Of a stretch of 64,000 bases of DNA, positions 60,787-64,000 are shown in pieces. The stretch is from an uncultured Treponema sp. (GTDB taxonomy: Bacteria > Spirochaetota > Spirochaetia > Treponematales > Treponemataceae): positions 20,154 to 84,153 of the forward strand of contig ONHK01000008.1 of assembly GCA_900317625.1 (NCBI GenBank). The letters run 5' to 3'. The position numbers were made by a program, and so were the translations under genes. The notes beneath the pieces were generated by a model, which searched no databases, was not told the origin of the DNA, and saw only the letters and a program-made list of their open reading frames with translations. Numbering within the stretch: the stretch's first letter is position 1; each line of letters begins with the position of its first letter.

Positions 60787-62001
60787 TCATAAGTATTTTT
60801 TTCGAGTTTCTTTAATTTCATTCATGAAACTGCTCAATTTAATACTTTCTTCTGAATCTGGGAAATCTTTTATTTTATTTAAATTTTCATTAATTCTATT
60901 TAGCAAGTTATTGTACTGATTTTCTAGTTCAGGAATTCTTTCTGAAAGATTTTCAAGCTGAAGTTTTCTTTTATTTTCAATAAAATCACTGTTGCTGTTA
61001 AATTTTGCCTCCCAAAAAATTGTATCTTGAGAAATTCTTACATTTCTAATTAAAAGCTCTTTATAACATAAATTTTTATGTAAGTCGTAATAATTTTGAG
61101 TTGAAATATAAGCAATAGTTTCATAATTATTAGGCGAAAAGTCCTTTTCTAATTTATATGCCTCTACGCCATCATTCATTTTTTCTTTTATTGGTCTCAG
61201 AGTATTGCATGCATTAGCAGTAAATTCATTTATTTCGTTTTCAATCGCTAACAACTCATCATTGTCTATAACATTTAGATAATCTTTAGGAAGTTCTTTC
61301 AGAACATTTTCAAACTTTTCTTTTATTATTAAAATTTGTTCACTAACAAAATTATTTTTTTCAAATTTTAAATTCTGATACTCCTCTTCAAATACATTCC
61401 ATAACTTCTGTCGGCCAGTCAATTCATTATCAATTGAAGTAATATCACAAACTTCAAAATTTTCTAAAGCCTTTTCCAGTTCATTAAACTTTGATAAATC
61501 ATTTATATTTTCTAATAGTTTCTTGTAGTCATCAGAATCGGTCTTTTCTTCTTTTTGAAGTTCTTCCATATTATCAAGAGTACCATAAAAATCTTCTATA
61601 GATTCATCTATAAAAGCAAAAATATCTTCTATCTCATCATCTGATAAACTAAAAACACGATAAGCAGCAGTTATATCTTTTATTTCAATTTTATCAATAC
61701 ATTCTGTAATTGAATTTAAATAAGCTCTCTTTGATGTTGTCAATTCTACATCAGCGTAATATTTTACCAACAATGACCAGTTTCTTTTTAATTTTAAAAC
61801 CTTATGTCCAATTAAACCAATATCTGCTTCTTTTGAAAGTTCTTCCACATCTTTTAAAAAGCTATTAAAATCTTTTATATTTATATCTTTATTCTTTTGG
61901 ATATTTTCCATAAAAATAAAAATTTCATCACCACAATCATCACATATTTCACAAAGGTTATCCAAATCATTCATTTGCATATTTCCACCAAAATTAATCA
62001 T
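60787..62001 (-). CDS. Coiled-coil hypothetical protein (AT-rich)
   Basis: 404 residues. It begins with a cysteine-rich block (NLCEICDDCGDEIFIFM) with CxxCxxC, and the rest is almost all helical with long Glu/Lys/Leu/Asn heptads. I do not recognise the family. Its ATG overlaps the stop of the upstream coiled-coil gene (ATGA), so the two are coupled and probably function together. Codons are more AT-rich than neighbours such as flaB, suggesting transfer. Confidence 0.75.
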   Translation of the reverse strand: MINFGGNMQMNDLDNLCEICDDCGDEIFIFMENIQKNKDINIKDFNSFLKDVEELSKEADIGLIGHKVLKLKRNWSLLVKYYADVELTTSKRAYLNSITECIDKIEIKDITAAYRVFSLSDDEIEDIFAFIDESIEDFYGTLDNMEELQKEEKTDSDDYKKLLENINDLSKFNELEKALENFEVCDITSIDNELTGRQKLWNVFEEEYQNLKFEKNNFVSEQILIIKEKFENVLKELPKDYLNVIDNDELLAIENEINEFTANACNTLRPIKEKMNDGVEAYKLEKDFSPNNYETIAYISTQNYYDLHKNLCYKELLIRNVRISQDTIFWEAKFNSNSDFIENKRKLQLENLSERIPELENQYNNLLNRINENLNKIKDFPDSEESIKLSSFMNEIKETRKKYL

Positions 62002-62654
62002 TTTTCTTCAATTAAATAAGTTTTTTGATTGGCAATGAATCCATTACCATTATTAACGAACTCACTCGGTGATGGCAAAGCTATACCCCTAAGAGCAAAT
62101 TCATTTAAATCATTCCAACTTGTTTTTATAAAATCATCTAGTTCAGCTTCTTTTAAAGCAACATCTTTTTGATTTTTACGTATTTGTCTACGGTTTTCTG
62201 AAAATAAAGAATTTTCTCCTATTTGTTTGGCAGTTTCTTTTTCAAGTTCAAGTTTTTTTATGTCATCGTTTGTTGAATCAATTGAATTCTGCAAAAGGCT
62301 GATAGTTTCCTGCCTAATATCTTTTAGAGCATTAAATTGTTCTTTTGCCAAGTCTGTCATTGGATCGATAATTAATTTTATAAACTCATTATATAATTCA
62401 GTCATTCTGATAATAAATTGAGTTTTTTGTTCATTTACTTTTTCTTCATGTTCATATTCAGATCGTAACCGTTCTATTTCTGTTTCTTTTCCTTTTAAGG
62501 AATACTGATTATCATTATAGATACGTTCATTTTTCAGTTCCGCTAGTTTTAATTTATACTCACGCACAGCTTGGTTTTCTTTATGTTTTAACTTTTCCTC
62601 TTCAATTTTTTGTTTCCAAGTTTTTGAAGTTTTTTTATTTTTACTTGTTGGCAT
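61998..62654 (-). CDS. Coiled-coil hypothetical protein, coupled to the next gene
   Basis: 218 residues from the ATG at 62654 (SD AGGAG with 8-base spacing; ATG at 62660 is too close). Highly charged helical protein (KLKHKENQAVREYKLKLAELKNERIY..., KKLELEKETAKQIGENSLFSENRRQIRKNQKDVALKEAELDD). No membrane segment and no family recognised. AT-rich like its partner. Confidence 0.72.
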   Translation of the reverse strand: MPTSKNKKTSKTWKQKIEEEKLKHKENQAVREYKLKLAELKNERIYNDNQYSLKGKETEIERLRSEYEHEEKVNEQKTQFIIRMTELYNEFIKLIIDPMTDLAKEQFNALKDIRQETISLLQNSIDSTNDDIKKLELEKETAKQIGENSLFSENRRQIRKNQKDVALKEAELDDFIKTSWNDLNEFALRGIALPSPSEFVNNGNGFIANQKTYLIEEK

Positions 62655-62674
62655 ATTCATTTCTCCTGTAAAAA

Positions 62675-63067
62675 CTATTTTATCTGCTTAAACAGCATTT
62701 CTTTTCTATTTGCATCGGTTTCACCGTTTACATTTGGATGTGGGATAACTGCAACTTTGAATGCTGATGAAATAGAAAACAGAGTGGATTCATAAAAAAT
62801 CTGTGAGGTTTTTCCAATAATAGGAAGCTTATTATAATATTTCTGTATTTCCATAGCGAAATAAAAACACCCTCTCCTTGCAAGTCCTTCCGATTTGAAA
62901 TTCCTAGATATTCTTTATTTTTATTATAAGAAAAACAAGGAAGAAAAATTCGTGGCATTATTCTCATTCCTATCATCTTGCCAACAATAAAGGCCTAAAG
63001 CCTGATCAAGATCGCAAGTATCGCCAACAGGCTTTACAACAACATCAATAACTTCAATTTTTCCCAT
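62675..63067 (-). pseudogene. Frameshifted gene, family unknown
   Basis: The ATG at 63067 has a good SD (GAGG, five bases). It reads MGKIEVIDVVVKPVGDTCDL and continues for about 45 codons, then stops. Coding-like sequence goes on in a second frame (MPRIFLPCFSYNKNKEYLGI, about 62950-62880) and in a third frame to a stop at 62675 (FYFAMEIQKYYNKLPIIGKT... ending RKEMLFKQIK). Two single-base frameshifts would restore one protein of about 130 residues. Family not recognised. It lies between the coiled-coil pair and the SUMF1-domain gene. Confidence 0.5.
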
Positions 63068-63169
63068 AAAAACCTCGTATATTTTTTTGCAGAAAGAATC
63101 GCGTTACACAACATTACGCCACAGTGTTTTACCTGTTAGATATTATCTTTCTGTGATTCACATATAAGA

Positions 63170-63922
63170 TTACTTTACAGAGCGAACAAGGCGGAAGCCA
63201 AAATAATTGTTGATATAACTCGGGTTAGCACAACTTCGGCTATTAACCTGCGCATCTTCATCTTTACTCTTCCACGAACCTCCTCTAAGTATACGGAGTG
63301 GGCGTTGCCCCATAGATTCGCCTGTCGGACCAGTAGCACTTGAAAGATTATAGTTATTCCAATCCCAACACCATTCCAATACATTTCCACTCATATCATA
63401 AAGTCCGTAAGCATTAGCTTTCTTTGACTTCACCTCTCTTGTTCCAGAAGTGTTTGCTTTATACCACCCAACATCGTCAAGATAGGACCCACCTGAATAG
63501 GTATAGTTTTCACCTCCTCTGGCAGCCCATTCCCATTCTGCCTCGGTAGGAAGCCTATAGCTACCTGAAGTAAAGTTACATATTACAGCATCCCATACAG
63601 AATCATCTGAAGATGGAACATATTCCCCCCAATCACTAGGATCTGTTTTGCCATCAATTGTATAACAAGGCTCAAGTCCTTCCTCCATAGATAGTTTATT
63701 ACAGTACACAATCGCGGCATACCAGCTAATCATATTTTCAGGATTATTACCGACAGCATCTCCTGGAAGCTTGTTACCATCCTTATCATAAGCACTTGCA
63801 TAATCCCATTTATCTTCTTTCATAAGTTTTTTATATTCCGCTCTTGTCACAGGATGATCACTCATATAAAAGGATTTTATTTCAATTGCACGTTCACTTA
63901 TAAAGTAACCGTCAATTCTCAT
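63170..63922 (-). CDS. SUMF1/formylglycine-generating-enzyme-like domain protein
   Basis: 250 residues from the ATG at 63922. The FGE-sulfatase fold is clear: PVTRAEYKKLM, PENMISWYAAIVYCNKLS, YRLPTEAEWEWAARGG, YGLYDMSGNVLEWCWDW, RILRGGSWKS and NYFGFRLVRS. Treponemes have many such proteins; most are not true sulfatase activators and lack the catalytic cysteine pair. The N-terminus is short with no signal peptide, and an in-frame TTG at 63964 is the only longer start before a stop. It may be a truncated copy. Confidence 0.85.
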   Translation of the reverse strand: MRIDGYFISERAIEIKSFYMSDHPVTRAEYKKLMKEDKWDYASAYDKDGNKLPGDAVGNNPENMISWYAAIVYCNKLSMEEGLEPCYTIDGKTDPSDWGEYVPSSDDSVWDAVICNFTSGSYRLPTEAEWEWAARGGENYTYSGGSYLDDVGWYKANTSGTREVKSKKANAYGLYDMSGNVLEWCWDWNNYNLSSATGPTGESMGQRPLRILRGGSWKSKDEDAQVNSRSCANPSYINNYFGFRLVRSVK

Positions 63923-63964
63923 GTATTTTCCAAAAATAAATCTTTGAACTAAACTTCTACGCAA

Positions 63965-64000
63965 GGTGGAAGAAATTATGAGATCAAATTACAGTCGTGA
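63965..64000. other. Window end; nothing called
   Basis: Only 36 bases; an in-frame stop of the SUMF1 gene's frame is present upstream, so no extension of that gene is possible here. Confidence 0.5.

Noticed and set aside
62728..62976. 82-codon gene in the gap before the SUMF1 gene
   Set aside because: It is the middle frame of the frameshifted gene 62675-63067, not a separate gene with its own SD.

Overview
The window reads as chromosomal DNA of a host-associated Treponema (spirochaete). The evidence is a spirochaetal FlaB core flagellin with a sigma-28 promoter, a spirochaete-style Era and phosphofructokinase, many SUMF1/PEGA/LPP20-type envelope proteins, moderate-to-low GC, and an anaerobe's gene set (class III ribonucleotide reductase NrdD/NrdG, rubrerythrin, a PerR-like Fur protein, a 2x[4Fe-4S] ferredoxin). 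Genus is an inference from these proteins; species cannot be named.

Region 1 (1-11083, all on the minus strand) is an integrative mobilizable element inserted at the 3' end of an initiator tRNA-fMet gene (11083-11155). Reading away from the tRNA: tyrosine integrase, ParB-like protein, excisionase-like HTH protein, a small protein, HTH replication-type protein, DnaC-like ATPase, a non-coding stretch packed with perfect and near-perfect palindromes, a MobV-type relaxase with a terminator, then cargo. The cargo is an unusual RNase III homologue with what look like two dsRNA-binding domains, followed by a type I restriction-modification operon (hsdM, a YhcG/DUF1016 PDDEXK nuclease, hsdS cut by the window edge). 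hsdR and the far element end lie outside the window.

Region 2 (11-29 kb) is core chromosome: a PrsW-like protease, shikimate kinase, SlyD, a NifU-domain protein, an acyltransferase, a HAD hydrolase, a small ParB-domain protein beside a class A penicillin-binding protein, a candidate small RNA, PEGA and M23 envelope proteins, ferredoxin, DeoC, an MBL hydrolase, phosphofructokinase, the LemA/TPM gene set and several small secreted or lipoproteins. Region 3 (29-48 kb) holds two short-repeat arrays ahead of mnmG, a methyltransferase and adenosine deaminase, NrdR-controlled nrdDG, a SulP transporter, a DTW-domain tRNA modification enzyme, a GH3 hexosaminidase, a five-gene LPP20/LpoB/COG3014 envelope cluster, and an AGCS symporter under a single-aptamer glycine riboswitch. 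Region 4 (48-64 kb) holds acyl-CoA synthetase, an EamA transporter, glycogen phosphorylase and debranching enzyme, Era, the PerR-rubrerythrin operon, thioredoxin, IMP cyclohydrolase, FlaB, two AT-rich coiled-coil genes, a frameshifted gene and a SUMF1-domain protein.

The most interesting unexplained signal is non-coding. Three dispersed intergenic repeat families occur (A: 24.6, 47.7, 58.1 kb; B: 18.4, 21.1, 58.7 kb; C: 34.0, 36.4, 45.8, 50.1 kb). In families A and B the paired arms differ between copies but stay complementary within each copy, which points to a selected or hairpin-propagated structure. Many core genes also have a -10 hexamer only 6-9 nt before a start codon that lacks a Shine-Dalgarno sequence, suggesting leaderless transcripts. 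All function calls are from reading motifs; no searches were run.
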